This document shows, piece after piece, positions 1-8,395 of a stretch of DNA of 64,000 nt (position 1 is its first letter; every line of letters begins with the position of its first letter). The notes below the pieces were generated by a model. That model worked only from the letters and a program-made list of their open reading frames with translations. It was not told the DNA's origin and ran no database searches. Location of the stretch: the NCBI GenBank assembly GCA_963843595.1, contig CAWJLG010000008.1:310001-374000 (forward strand), in the 5' to 3' direction. The translations under genes were made by a program, and so were the position numbers. The DNA is from CAIWHR01 sp963843595 (GTDB lineage: Bacteria > Pseudomonadota > Gammaproteobacteria > Burkholderiales > Casimicrobiaceae).

Positions 1-1794
1 GAGCGAGGGCTCGACGTAGGCGCCCTGCTGCTCACCCCTGACCGCGATGTTGAGCGGGTTGTAGTCCATCACCGAGCCGGAGATCCCGTTCGCGCGGCTG
101 AACTCGGGATCCGCGATCTTCGCCAGCGGAAAGACCGTCGACGCGCGGAAGTTGTGCCGCAGCCCGAGCGTGTGGCCGACCTCGTGCATCACGACCGCCT
201 TGAGCGCCGCGTTGACGAACGCGTCGGCCTCCGGCGTGCCGGGCTCGAGCTCGCCGCGCGCCGCGAGCAGATCGAGCCCGAACTGCATCTCGGCAAGTGC
301 CTCGTTCGCGAATGTGCAGCGGTAGCCCTCGCGGTCCGGCAGGGCGCTGAAGGGTTCCGTCGCCGCCGCGGCGCCGGGGGCCTGCTCGGTGATGAACGTC
401 CGGTCGCCGCGCGTCCACGACTCGGGGATCGCGACCTGCGCGTCGAGGATCTCGCCGGTGCGCGGATCGAAGGTCGACGGCCCGATCGCGAACGCGGCAT
501 CGGTGGCGACGAACCAGCGCACGGTCGAGTGTCGCGCGTCGTAGGTGTCGAACGACGCGTCGGCCTCCTGCTGCCTGACCACGATCGCGTCCTTGAAGCC
601 GATCTTCTCGAACGCCTTGTTCCATTCGAGGATGCCGGCGCGCACGGTCTCGCGGTACTTCTCCGGCACCGTGCGGTCGATCCAGTAGACGAGCGGCTCC
701 TTCGGTTCCGACAGCGCGGCCGCCGGATCCTTCTTCTCGAGGCGCCAGCGGGCGACATAATGCGTGCGCGGCGTGAACCGCGCGTCGCTCGAAAAGTCCC
801 AGACCTCGATGTCGAAGTGGCCGACGCGCGGGTCGGAGCGGCGGGTGGTCATCGGCTCCGGCAGCGTCGCGAAGTTGTACGTGTACCCGAGGAACAGGCT
901 GCGTCCGTCCGGCAGCTTCGTGAATGGCGGGAACGGGTTCGGCGGCGGCGGTGTCGGCGTCGGGGGCGGCGGCAGCGTCGCCTTGGGGTTGAAGTAGTGC
1001 GCCGAGACGACGAGCGAGGTCTGGTCGGCACTGTTGCGCACATTCTCGAAGCTCGAGTTCTTCGCGTCGAACGCGTAATTGCGCATGTGGACGCCGGTGG
1101 TGAATCGCTCGCCGACGGGAATGTCGGCGAGCAACAGGGCATTGGCGTCGATCAACACGGTCCTGCGTTCCGGATGCGGCTGGGAGACCACCGTCGTCGC
1201 ACCGACGAGACTGTCGGTGAACCCTTCGCGAACGCCCTGCGCGATCGGCTCGTTCCTGGCGGCGGTGAACGTGTAATTCTTCGCGATCAGCTGCACGGTC
1301 GTGCCGATGCGCTTGAACTCGACGATCCGGTTGATCAACATCATCCCGCCGTAGACGCCCTGCTCGCCGATGCCGCGCGACAGGTTCGCGGTGAACAGGA
1401 ACGGCTTGCCGAACTGTTCGGGCGCGATCTCGAGCCACAGCTTGTCGTCCTTCTGCCAGACGTGGAACAGGCCGGCGGTCTCTTTCGCGTCCTTGATCAC
1501 GTCGGCGAAGGGCTTCGGGCCCGTCGCCGCAGCGGCGGCCGCGCCTACCGCCTGCGCGACACTGGCGGGGGACGCGCCAGGACGCGCGCTCGCGGCATTT
1601 CCGGCCGTCACGCCGGCCGCCACCGCGGCAGCGATCTTTGCGGTGTCGGTCGCCGGTTGCGCGGAAGTCACCGCGCCGGGCCCCTCCGGCGCTCCGGGCA
1701 CGGTCGCGCAGCCGCCGAGCACCAGGCCGGCACCCGCCAGCGCGAGGATGGCGCGGGCCATCGAAGATCGGAAGGGGGGTGGCTTGGGGAACAT
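1..1794 (-). CDS. Zinc-dependent metalloprotease lipoprotein, HExxHxxGxxH family (C-terminus off window)
   Basis: The frame is open from the start to the window edge (598 codons), so the C-terminus is missing. The start at 1794 has a GAGG eight bases upstream. The N-terminus is a lipoprotein signal with lipobox LGGC, so the protein is probably lipid-anchored at the envelope. A low-complexity Ala/Pro linker follows. Near residue 537 lies HEVGHTLGLRHNF, the HExxHxxGxxH zinc site of metzincin-like proteases, followed by SVMDYNP. The layout matches the uncharacterised bacterial DUF5117/DUF4953 zinc metalloproteases, whose substrates are not known. It is 86 bases downstream of miaB on the same strand. 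The fold and zinc site are confident; the biological role is not. The highly open opposite strand here is a G+C artefact. Confidence 0.82.
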   Translation of the reverse strand, partial: MFPKPPPFRSSMARAILALAGAGLVLGGCATVPGAPEGPGAVTSAQPATDTAKIAAAVAAGVTAGNAASARPGASPASVAQAVGAAAAAATGPKPFADVIKDAKETAGLFHVWQKDDKLWLEIAPEQFGKPFLFTANLSRGIGEQGVYGGMMLINRIVEFKRIGTTVQLIAKNYTFTAARNEPIAQGVREGFTDSLVGATTVVSQPHPERRTVLIDANALLLADIPVGERFTTGVHMRNYAFDAKNSSFENVRNSADQTSLVVSAHYFNPKATLPPPPTPTPPPPNPFPPFTKLPDGRSLFLGYTYNFATLPEPMTTRRSDPRVGHFDIEVWDFSSDARFTPRTHYVARWRLEKKDPAAALSEPKEPLVYWIDRTVPEKYRETVRAGILEWNKAFEKIGFKDAIVVRQQEADASFDTYDARHSTVRWFVATDAAFAIGPSTFDPRTGEILDAQVAIPESWTRGDRTFITEQAPGAAAATEPFSALPDREGYRCTFANEALAEMQFGLDLLAARGELEPGTPEADAFVNAALKAVVMHEVGHTLGLRHNFRASTVFPLAKIADPEFSRANGISGSVMDYNPLNIAVRGEQQGAYVEPSL

Positions 1795-1880
1795 CTTGGT
1801 TGCCTCAACAGTGGATTCGTGGAGTCGACCGCACGCGGCGATTGGACGTGCGCCTTGCTGCCGCGTTCGCGGCCGATGCG

Positions 1881-3215
1881 TCAATCGGCGTCGGCAAGTT
1901 CGCCGCGCAGCGAATGCGGCAGCGCCGCGGTGATCGTGACATCGGCATAGGTTCCGACGAGCGCGCAATCACCGGCGAAGTTGACCACGCGGTTGTTCCC
2001 GGTGCGTGCGGAAAGCTCGCGCGCATCCCTGACCGCGCGACCCGTGACGAGTACGCGCTGACGGGTGCCGACCATCGCGTCGCTGCCGGCGCGGTACTGC
2101 GCGTCGAGCGCAGCCTGCAGTCGCTCCAGCCGTGCCTGCTTCGTCGCTGCCGGAACCTGGTCGTCGAGTTCGGCGGCGGGCGTGCCCGGGCGCGGGCTGT
2201 AGGTGAAGCTGAAGGCGCCGTCGAAGCCGACGTCGTCGATCAGCTTCATCGTGAGCGCGAAATCGGCGTCCGTCTCGCCCGGGAAGCCGACGATGAAATC
2301 GGACGTCAACGCGAGGTCGGAGCGTTCCGCACGCAGCCTGCGGACGATCGACTTGTACTCCAGCGCCGTATAGCCGCGCTTCATGGCGGCGAGCACACGG
2401 TCGGAGCCGGACTGCACGGGCAGATGGAGGTGGGAGACCAGCTTGTCGACCTTGCCGTACACCGCGATGAGTCGCGCCGTCATCTCCTTCGGGTGCGACG
2501 TCGTGTAGCGAATCCGCTCGATGCCGGGGATTTCGGCGACATACTCGAGCAACGTCGCAAAGTCGGCAATGCCGCCGCTGCCGGTCATACGGCCGCGATA
2601 GGCGTTGACGTTCTGACCCAGCAGCGTGATCTCCACCACGCCCTGGTCGGCAAGATCGGCGATCTCCGTGAGCACGTCGTCGAAGGGACGCGACACTTCC
2701 TCGCCGCGCGTGTAGGGCACCACGCAGAACGTGCAGTATTTGCTGCAGCCTTCCATGATGGAGACGAACGCGGCGGCCGCCTCGACCCGCGGCGGCGGGA
2801 GGTGGTCGAACTTCTCGATCTCGGGAAAACTGATGTCGACCTGCGACCGGCCCGTCGCTCGTCGTTCGGCGATGAGCTGCGGCAGCCGGTGCAGCGTCTG
2901 CGGCCCGAACACGACGTCGACGTACGGCGCCCGCTTGACGATCGCGGCGCCTTCCTGGCTCGCCACGCAGCCGCCGACACCGATAATCAGATCGGGCCGT
3001 TCGGCCTTGAGCGCGCGCACGCGACCCAGATCGTGGAACACGCGCTCCTGCGCCTTCTCGCGCACCGAGCAGGTGTTGAACAGGATGACGTCGGCATCTT
3101 CGGGACGACTGGTGAGCGCGAGGCCGTCGGCGGCGGCGAGCACGTCGGCCATCTTGTCCGAGTCGTACTCGTTCATCTGGCAGCCGAACGTGCGGATGTA
3201 GAGCTTTTTCGGCAA
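1881..3215 (-). CDS. miaB: tRNA-2-methylthio-N6-dimethylallyladenosine synthase MiaB
   Basis: Radical-SAM methylthiotransferase that adds a methylthio group to i6A37 of tRNAs reading UNN codons, in the cytoplasm. At 444 residues it is full length. The N-terminal UPF0004 domain carries the three cysteines for the auxiliary cluster (C12, C49, C83). The radical-SAM motif CSKYCTFC is at 157-164, and a TRAM RNA-binding domain forms the C-terminus. An extended -10 element lies about 60 bases upstream. In many betaproteobacteria miaB is followed by phoH and ybeY; here it is followed by a metalloprotease gene, and mazEF sits upstream, so local order is rearranged. Confidence 0.97.
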   Translation of the reverse strand: MPKKLYIRTFGCQMNEYDSDKMADVLAAADGLALTSRPEDADVILFNTCSVREKAQERVFHDLGRVRALKAERPDLIIGVGGCVASQEGAAIVKRAPYVDVVFGPQTLHRLPQLIAERRATGRSQVDISFPEIEKFDHLPPPRVEAAAAFVSIMEGCSKYCTFCVVPYTRGEEVSRPFDDVLTEIADLADQGVVEITLLGQNVNAYRGRMTGSGGIADFATLLEYVAEIPGIERIRYTTSHPKEMTARLIAVYGKVDKLVSHLHLPVQSGSDRVLAAMKRGYTALEYKSIVRRLRAERSDLALTSDFIVGFPGETDADFALTMKLIDDVGFDGAFSFTYSPRPGTPAAELDDQVPAATKQARLERLQAALDAQYRAGSDAMVGTRQRVLVTGRAVRDARELSARTGNNRVVNFAGDCALVGTYADVTITAALPHSLRGELADAD

Positions 3216-3274
3216 GGCGCGCGCCCCGGAACCGGCATTATCCGGTGGGAGCAGAGGTCGTTGGAAGGGCGCGG

Positions 3275-3283
3275 ATTATATCA
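3275..3283 (-). promoter_or_regulatory. Extended -10 promoter element for miaB
   Basis: On the minus strand this reads TGATATAAT, an exact match to the extended -10 consensus TGnTATAAT. It lies about 60 bases upstream of the miaB start. No convincing -35 hexamer is seen, which fits an extended -10 promoter. Confidence 0.6.
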
Positions 3284-3430
3284 GTCGGGAGGGGCAGGCG
3301 CACGATGCCGCCGCAGCGACCGTCACGCGAGCCAAAGTGTCCACTGACTGAAGGGTCGCCGGCGCGGACGCACCCGCCGTCGCGAGCATCGGCGCAACGG
3401 CCGATGGACTGACCGCTCCCAGCGTGACAT

Positions 3431-3445
3431 AATTACAATGTAATT
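3431..3445. promoter_or_regulatory. Palindromic operator overlapping the mazEF promoter
   Basis: A perfect 7-base inverted repeat around one central base, AATTACA-A-TGTAATT. It ends 15 bases before the antitoxin start and contains TACAAT (3434-3439), a good -10 hexamer. AbrB/MazE-type antitoxins commonly autoregulate by binding such palindromes, so this is the likely operator. The A+T-rich site is conspicuous in a G+C-rich region. The operator role is inferred. Confidence 0.6.
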
Positions 3446-3460
3446 ACGACGGAGTTGTTC

Positions 3461-3712
3461 ATGGAAACCAAGCTGGTGACGATCGGCAACTCGCAGGGCG
3501 TACGGCTGCCGAAGGCGGTCGTGGAGGCCTGCGGCATCGCGCTCGACCAGCCACTTACAATCGAGGTGCGGGAACGGAGCATCGTGCTTTCGCTGGCGCG
3601 GCCGGCGCGCGCTGGCTGGGCCGATGCGGCGCGCGAATCGGCAGGCGAGCGGGAAGACCTCTGGGGCAGCCTGGCACCCGGCAACGTAGCCGATGGCGAT
3701 TGGACATGGTAG
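3461..3712 (+). CDS. mazE: MazE/AbrB-type antitoxin
   Basis: An 83-residue protein whose first 45 residues are a swapped-hairpin AbrB/SpoVT fold (KLVTIGNSQGVRLPKAVVE), the DNA-binding half of MazE-type antitoxins. The C-terminal tail is acidic and Trp-rich, as expected for a segment that wraps around and blocks the toxin. I chose the ATG at 3461 because GGAG lies six bases upstream; an in-frame TTG six bases earlier is less likely. The stop overlaps the toxin start by seven bases, so the two are translationally coupled. A palindromic operator sits just upstream. Confidence 0.9.
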   Translation: METKLVTIGNSQGVRLPKAVVEACGIALDQPLTIEVRERSIVLSLARPARAGWADAARESAGEREDLWGSLAPGNVADGDWTW

Positions 3713-4032
3713 CGGCGGCGTTTCCGCGGCGCGGTGAAGTCTGGCTCGTCAATCTCGATCCCGTCGTCGGACGGGAGATTGCCGCGTCGCGCCCCGGCGC
3801 GGTCGTCTCACCGAACGAGTTGAACGCGCATCTCGGGACTGTAATCGTCGCGCCCCTCACGTCGACAATCAAGAGCTATCCATTTCGGGTTCAGGTGCGC
3901 TTCGCGCGGCGCAACGGCTCGATCGCGCTCGACCAGATGCGCGCGGTCGACCGCGTACGGTTGGTGCGCCGCCTGGGCCGGGTCGATGCCGCGCCGATGC
4001 TTGCCGTGCTGCGGGAGATGTTTGCCGATTAG
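3706..4032 (+). CDS. mazF: MazF/PemK-family endoribonuclease toxin
   Basis: A 108-residue PemK/MazF protein, sequence-specific mRNA interferase when free of antitoxin. The family N-terminus is clear: RRGEVWLVNLDP, then a Glu and SRPGAVVSPNEL, then TVIVAPLTS. The length is typical for the family. The ATG at 3706 lies inside the end of mazE, giving a tight overlap; a TTG six bases earlier is a weaker alternative. No frame damage is visible, so the toxin should be functional. It sits beside a dead restriction gene, in what looks like a small defence/stability pocket between miaB and btuB. Confidence 0.92.
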   Translation: MVAAAFPRRGEVWLVNLDPVVGREIAASRPGAVVSPNELNAHLGTVIVAPLTSTIKSYPFRVQVRFARRNGSIALDQMRAVDRVRLVRRLGRVDAAPMLAVLREMFAD

Positions 4033-4061
4033 CGCATTGCGCCGTCTGCCTGCGCGGCGGT

Positions 4062-4316
4062 TCATGCAAGAGCCGCGCGCAGCCGGGCGCTCACCGAGCG
4101 TCCGGCGGTTGCCGCATCGGTGACCATCACAAAGCGGCAGCGCCCGCCGCTCGCCGCGGCCCAGGCGCCGCCGATTTCGCGTTTCTCGCGGGAATCCTCG
4201 TTGGTGAACCGATCGCCGCCCTTGTATTCGACGACGAACAGTCGGCGGTCGGTCAGCTCGGCGACGAAGTCCGGGTAGAAGCGGTCATGATAAGGGCTGC
4301 CTTTATCAAGGGCACG
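4062..4316 (-). pseudogene. C-terminal remnant of a type III restriction/helicase subunit
   Basis: On the minus strand the last ~85 codons encode a recognisable C-terminus of type III restriction enzyme R subunits: YHDRFYPDFVAEL, then FVVEYKGGD and a GGRCRFVM-like end. Upstream of about 4316 the similarity stops and the frame runs into unrelated sequence next to the cobalamin riboswitch. The helicase motor and most of the nuclease are missing, so this is a relic. A 10-base direct repeat GGCTGCCTTT (4295-4304 and 4336-4345) flanks the break and may mark the deletion event. It is immediately convergent with mazF. Confidence 0.65.
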
Positions 4317-4426
4317 GCAGGCAGCTGATGCGCAAGGCTGCCTTTGGCATGGGGACGCTCCTCCGGTGGTGAACTGCCAATGGGTCCCGCGTAGCGACGA
4401 TCCATTGTTGCGGTAAAATCTTCCCC

Positions 4427-4607
4427 GCAGGTGTCCACCGCGAATCCCTCGCGGCGGATGAAACGGGAACGCGGTGCCGCGCCGATCGGGGCGCGCCATG
4501 CCGCGGCTGCCCCCGCAACGGTGGGCCAGTGCGGGCCGTCCCATCGCCACTGTCGTTACGACGGGAAGGCGGACGGTCAAGACTGGCAAGCCCGGAGACC
4601 GGCCTGC
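4427..4607 (+). promoter_or_regulatory. Cobalamin (AdoCbl) riboswitch
   Basis: Conserved blocks occur in the right order: GAAACGGGAA (about 4458), GCGGTGCC, GCTGCCCCCGCAAC (about 4506-4519), and the B12 box AAGCCCGGAGACCGGCCTGC (4588-4607). GCAGG at 4427-4431 can pair with CCTGC at 4603-4607 to close P1. A -10-like TAAAAT sits at 4414-4419. About 190 bases separate the aptamer from btuB, enough for an expression platform. It should repress btuB (and coupled btuF) when B12 is plentiful. Confidence 0.9.
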
Positions 4608-4800
4608 GCACGGCCCGCGGTGCGCCTGCTGCGTCCGTGGCCAGCTGTGAAGCGCAACGCGGAGAGGCGTTGCCGCGGCCGTCGTCGTCGTCGGTGCGTT
4701 CGCTGCGCGCCGTCACCACGCAATCCCGCGTCGACCCCTCGTTCGTGCTGCCGCTCGCTATACGCCGTGCGGGGCTGCGCGGCGCACGCGGAGATTCGTC

Positions 4801-6699
4801 ATGTCCCACGCCTCACTCCCTTGCGCGACGGCGGACTACGCGCGCTCGGCGAGCACGCACGTCGGTTCGTTCCCGGCCATGTGCGGGCTGCTCGCGATGA
4901 TGTTGTCGCCCGCGGTCACCGCGCAGAGCGGCGTACCGAAGGCCGTCACGCTCGATCCGGTCGCCGTGACCGCCGCCCGCGCGCCGCAACCCGTCGCCGA
5001 GCTGCTTGCGGACCTGACCCTCATCGGCGCCGACGAGATCGCGCGGTCGGGAGTGCAGAGTCTGCCCGAGCTGCTGCAGCGCCAGCCCGGCGTGGAGATC
5101 ACGCAGAACGGCGGGCCGGGATCGACGTCCGGCGCGTTCCTCCGTGGCGCGAACCGCGGACAGACGCTCGTGCTCGTCGACGGTCTGCGCGTCGGGTCGT
5201 CGTCGGTCGGCGCGACGTCGCTGGAAGCGATCCCGCTCGACCAGATCGAGCGCATCGAGATCCTGCGCGGTCCGGCGTCGAGCCTGTACGGCGCCGACGC
5301 GATCGGCGGCGTCATCCAGGTGTTCACCAAGCGTGCCGACGGCACCGCGTGGCAGGGCAATCTTTCCGCCGGCTACGGCACTTACGACACCTGGGCCGCC
5401 AATGGTGGCGTGGTGGGCGCCGTCGGGCCCTTGCGCATCTCCGTGCAGGCCGGCGGGACGCAGAGCCGCGGCTTCAACGCGATCGTCGATCCGCAGAACG
5501 TCAGCTTCAACGGCGACCGCGACGGCTACTCGACGGAAAACGCGAGTGCCAGTCTCGCGCTGCCCTGGGCGCCAGGGCAGGAGCTCGTCGCGCGCTACCT
5601 GCGCAACCGGCTGAACAATCAGTATGACGGCGGTCCGGGCTTCGACGACCGGACGATCACGACGCTCGAGACCTGGGCGGCGGTGAGCCGGAACCGGCTG
5701 GCCGATGCCTGGACGTCGATCGTCACCGCCGGCGAAGGCAGCGACGATTCGGTGTCGCAGACCGGTTTCGGCAACTTTCCGTTCAAGACCACGCAGCGGC
5801 AACTCGTGTGGCAGAACGATTTCACGCTGCCGCGCGGCGCGCTGTCCGTGATCGGCGAGCGGCGCCAGGAAGTGCTGGCGACCGATCCGGGATTCGCGGT
5901 GACCGAGCGCACGACCAACTCGGCGACGGGCATCTACCAGCTGCGGCACGACGCATTCGCGCTGCAGGCGAATCTGCGTCATGACGATTCCAGCCAGTAC
6001 GGCGGCAAGACCACGGGCGGCGTCGCCCTCGGCTACACGCTGTCGCCGGCATGGCGGGTCACGGCCGGCGCGAGCAGCGGCTACAAGGCCCCTTCGTTCA
6101 ACGACCTGTACTACCCCGGCTTCTCGAATCCCGACCTCGTGCCCGAGACATCGCGCAACATCGAAGCGGGCGTCTACTGGACGGCGGTCCACGGCGATGC
6201 GCGCTGGGAGGCGCGGGCGCTCGGCTACCGCAACCGGGTCGAGGACCTGATCGTCTTTCAGTGCGACGCGAGCTTCAACTGCCTGCCGCAGAACGTCGCG
6301 GCGGCGACGCTCGAGGGCTTCACGCTGGGGCTCGACCTGGCGTGGCGCGACACCCGCGTGAAGGCATCGCTCGATCTGCAGGACCCGGCCGACGACGCGA
6401 CGGGCAATCTGCTGCCACGGCGCGCGAAGCAGCACGGCGCGCTGTCGGTGCTGCAGCAGGCAGGGCCGGTACAGCTCGGCGTCGAGTTCGTCGCGTCGTC
6501 GCTGCGCTATGACGATCCTGCGAACGCGCGCAAGCTGGGCGGCTACGGGATCGTCAATCTCACGGCCGAGTGGCAGCTCGCGAAGCGACTGGCGCTCGTC
6601 GTCCGCGGCAACAATGTGTTCGACAAGATCTATCAGCTCGCCGCCGACTACTCGACCGGTGGCGCGACCTTCTTCGCTAACCTGCGGTGGCAGCCGTAA
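4801..6699 (+). CDS. btuB: TonB-dependent vitamin B12 receptor BtuB
   Basis: Outer-membrane beta-barrel that takes up cobalamin using TonB energy. It has 632 residues: a signal peptide ending near AVTAQS (about residue 43), a TonB-box-like LDPVAVTAAR, a plug domain with FLRGANRGQTLVLVDG and ILRGPASSLYGADAIGG, then the barrel. The ATG at 4801 has GGAGA seven bases upstream. The second methionine (M27) would give a shorter, more ordinary signal peptide. Substrate assignment rests mainly on the upstream cobalamin riboswitch and the following btuF. The C-terminus ends in Trp-Gln-Pro rather than the usual terminal aromatic residue. Confidence 0.93.
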   Translation: MSHASLPCATADYARSASTHVGSFPAMCGLLAMMLSPAVTAQSGVPKAVTLDPVAVTAARAPQPVAELLADLTLIGADEIARSGVQSLPELLQRQPGVEITQNGGPGSTSGAFLRGANRGQTLVLVDGLRVGSSSVGATSLEAIPLDQIERIEILRGPASSLYGADAIGGVIQVFTKRADGTAWQGNLSAGYGTYDTWAANGGVVGAVGPLRISVQAGGTQSRGFNAIVDPQNVSFNGDRDGYSTENASASLALPWAPGQELVARYLRNRLNNQYDGGPGFDDRTITTLETWAAVSRNRLADAWTSIVTAGEGSDDSVSQTGFGNFPFKTTQRQLVWQNDFTLPRGALSVIGERRQEVLATDPGFAVTERTTNSATGIYQLRHDAFALQANLRHDDSSQYGGKTTGGVALGYTLSPAWRVTAGASSGYKAPSFNDLYYPGFSNPDLVPETSRNIEAGVYWTAVHGDARWEARALGYRNRVEDLIVFQCDASFNCLPQNVAAATLEGFTLGLDLAWRDTRVKASLDLQDPADDATGNLLPRRAKQHGALSVLQQAGPVQLGVEFVASSLRYDDPANARKLGGYGIVNLTAEWQLAKRLALVVRGNNVFDKIYQLAADYSTGGATFFANLRWQP

Positions 6700-7589
6700 T
6701 GCGCGGCCTCCGGCCCCTCGCGCGGCGGCTCGTCGCAACCGTTGGTGCCGTCGCAGCGGCAGTCGCATTGGCCGCGGGCGCGGCCGAGGTCCGCGACGAC
6801 GCGGGACAGGTAATCACGCTGGCGCAACCCGCGCGCCGCATCGTGAGCCTCGCGCCGAATGCGACCGAGCTGCTGTATGCGGTGGGCGCGGGCCCACGCA
6901 TCGTCGGTGCCGTGGCGGGTTCGGACTGGCCGCCGGAGGCCAAGGCACTGCCCAGCGTGGGGGACGCCCATGCGCTCGATCTGGAGCGTATCGTCGCTCT
7001 CGCCCCGGACCTGGTCGTGACCTGGCCCTACACGGTGGCGGCGCAGGTCGCCGTCCTCCGCGCGCGCGGGATTCCGGTGTTCACGCTCGATCCGGGGACC
7101 ATCGACGGCATCGCGAACGGCATGGAGCGTCTGGGCGAGCTCGCGGGCACCCGCGCCACCGCTGCCCAGCAAGCGAAGCAATTTCGCGAACGCCTGGCGC
7201 GGCTGCGCGCGCAATACGCCGGCACCCCAACGGTGCGCGTGTTCTACGAGATCTGGGGTCAGCCGGTGTACACGATCGGCGGCCGCCACCTGATCACTCA
7301 GGCGCTCGCGGCATGCGGTGGCGAGAACGTGTTCGCCGCGCTCGTCACACCGGCACCGCTGGTGAGCGTCGAAGCGGTGCTGGCGACGCAACCGGACGTC
7401 ATCGTCGCCGGCGCCAGCGATGCGGTGCGTCCCGCGTGGCTCGACCTGTGGAAGCGCTGGCCCGCGCAGCCCGCCGTCGCCCGCGGTCATCTGTATACGG
7501 TCGACGCGAACCTGCTGCATCGGGCCGGCCCGCGCTTCGTCGACGGGGTGGAAGCACTGTGCGGCGCGCTGGCCGACGCGCGGCGTTAG
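6699..7589 (+). CDS. btuF: Cobalamin ABC transporter periplasmic binding protein BtuF
   Basis: A 296-residue class III substrate-binding protein that delivers cobalamin to BtuCD. It has an N-terminal signal peptide (about residues 1-28), then RIVSLAPNATELLYAVGAG, the standard opening of BtuF/FecB folds, and later ALAPDLVVTW. The ATG overlaps the btuB stop (TAATG), so translation is coupled and the riboswitch should control both genes. An in-frame GTG at 6687 is possible but would overlap further. It converges on btuD with eight bases between stop codons. Confidence 0.92.
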   Translation: MRGLRPLARRLVATVGAVAAAVALAAGAAEVRDDAGQVITLAQPARRIVSLAPNATELLYAVGAGPRIVGAVAGSDWPPEAKALPSVGDAHALDLERIVALAPDLVVTWPYTVAAQVAVLRARGIPVFTLDPGTIDGIANGMERLGELAGTRATAAQQAKQFRERLARLRAQYAGTPTVRVFYEIWGQPVYTIGGRHLITQALAACGGENVFAALVTPAPLVSVEAVLATQPDVIVAGASDAVRPAWLDLWKRWPAQPAVARGHLYTVDANLLHRAGPRFVDGVEALCGALADARR

Positions 7590-7597
7590 TGCTCCGG

Positions 7598-8395
7598 CTA
7601 GAGCGGAACGAACGTCCGCGCCGCACCGTTCCCGACGGCCGCAAGCCGGTGGCCGAACAGCGCCGACAGCCGTTCCGATGTCAGGATTTCGTCTGCCACG
7701 CCGGCCACCGCGCGGCCCGCACCCATGGCGATCGCGTGGTCGGCGTAGCGTAGCGCGAGGTGCAATTCATGGACGACCATGACGATGGTCCGCCCGCGCT
7801 CGCGGGCCAGCGCGGCCAGCGTTCCGAGCGCGTCGACCTGCTGGCCGAGGTCCAGGTGCGATGCGGGTTCGTCGAGGAGCCAAAGTGCGGGTTCCTGGGC
7901 GACGAGCGCCGCCAGCGCCACACGTCGTCGTTCCCCGCCCGACAGCGTGCGCACGTCGCGCGCCTCGAGCTCGCCAAGACCCAGGGTGGCGAGGGCGGCC
8001 CGCGCGCACTCGACGTCGGCTGCCGACTCCCATTGCCAGCGCGAAAGGTGCGGATGGCGGCCGACGAGCACCGTCTCCAGCACCGTCGCGGGAAAGAAAT
8101 CCACACTGTCCTGGGGCAGCAGACCACGTCGGCGCGCCCGCGCGCGGGGCGACAGGGAGGCGAGCGGCGTGCCGTCGTAGGCGATCGTCCCGGCAGCGGG
8201 TGCGCGCAGGCCGGCGAGTGTGGCGACGAGCGTCGTCTTGCCGGCCCCGTTCGGGCCGACGATCGCCCAGCACTCGCCGGGCCGGGCATCGAAGTCGAGG
8301 CGCTCGCACAGCGTTCGCCCGGCGATTTCGAGGACAAGCCCGTGACACGAGAGGCGCGGCGCGCCGTTCACGTCCGGCTCCGCGACAGCAGCCAC
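7598..8395 (-). CDS. btuD: Cobalamin ABC transporter ATP-binding protein BtuD
   Basis: A 265-residue ATPase of the FecE/BtuD family that powers inner-membrane import. The Walker A motif GPNGAGKT is at 47-54, the Q-loop is in LLPQDSVDFF, the signature is LSGGE, and Walker B is LWLLDEP followed by the D-loop SHLD and a switch His in VVHEL. Its start overlaps the end of the permease gene by 28 bases, so the two are co-translated. It is transcribed toward btuF, on the opposite strand from the riboswitch-controlled genes. Confidence 0.9.
   Translation of the reverse strand: MAAVAEPDVNGAPRLSCHGLVLEIAGRTLCERLDFDARPGECWAIVGPNGAGKTTLVATLAGLRAPAAGTIAYDGTPLASLSPRARARRRGLLPQDSVDFFPATVLETVLVGRHPHLSRWQWESAADVECARAALATLGLGELEARDVRTLSGGERRRVALAALVAQEPALWLLDEPASHLDLGQQVDALGTLAALARERGRTIVMVVHELHLALRYADHAIAMGAGRAVAGVADEILTSERLSALFGHRLAAVGNGAARTFVPL

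Noticed and set aside
4813..6768. A 651-codon open frame opposite btuB
   Set aside because: Composition is Arg-rich with no family sequence. Real btuB motifs lie on the plus strand. Such mirrors are expected at this G+C content.
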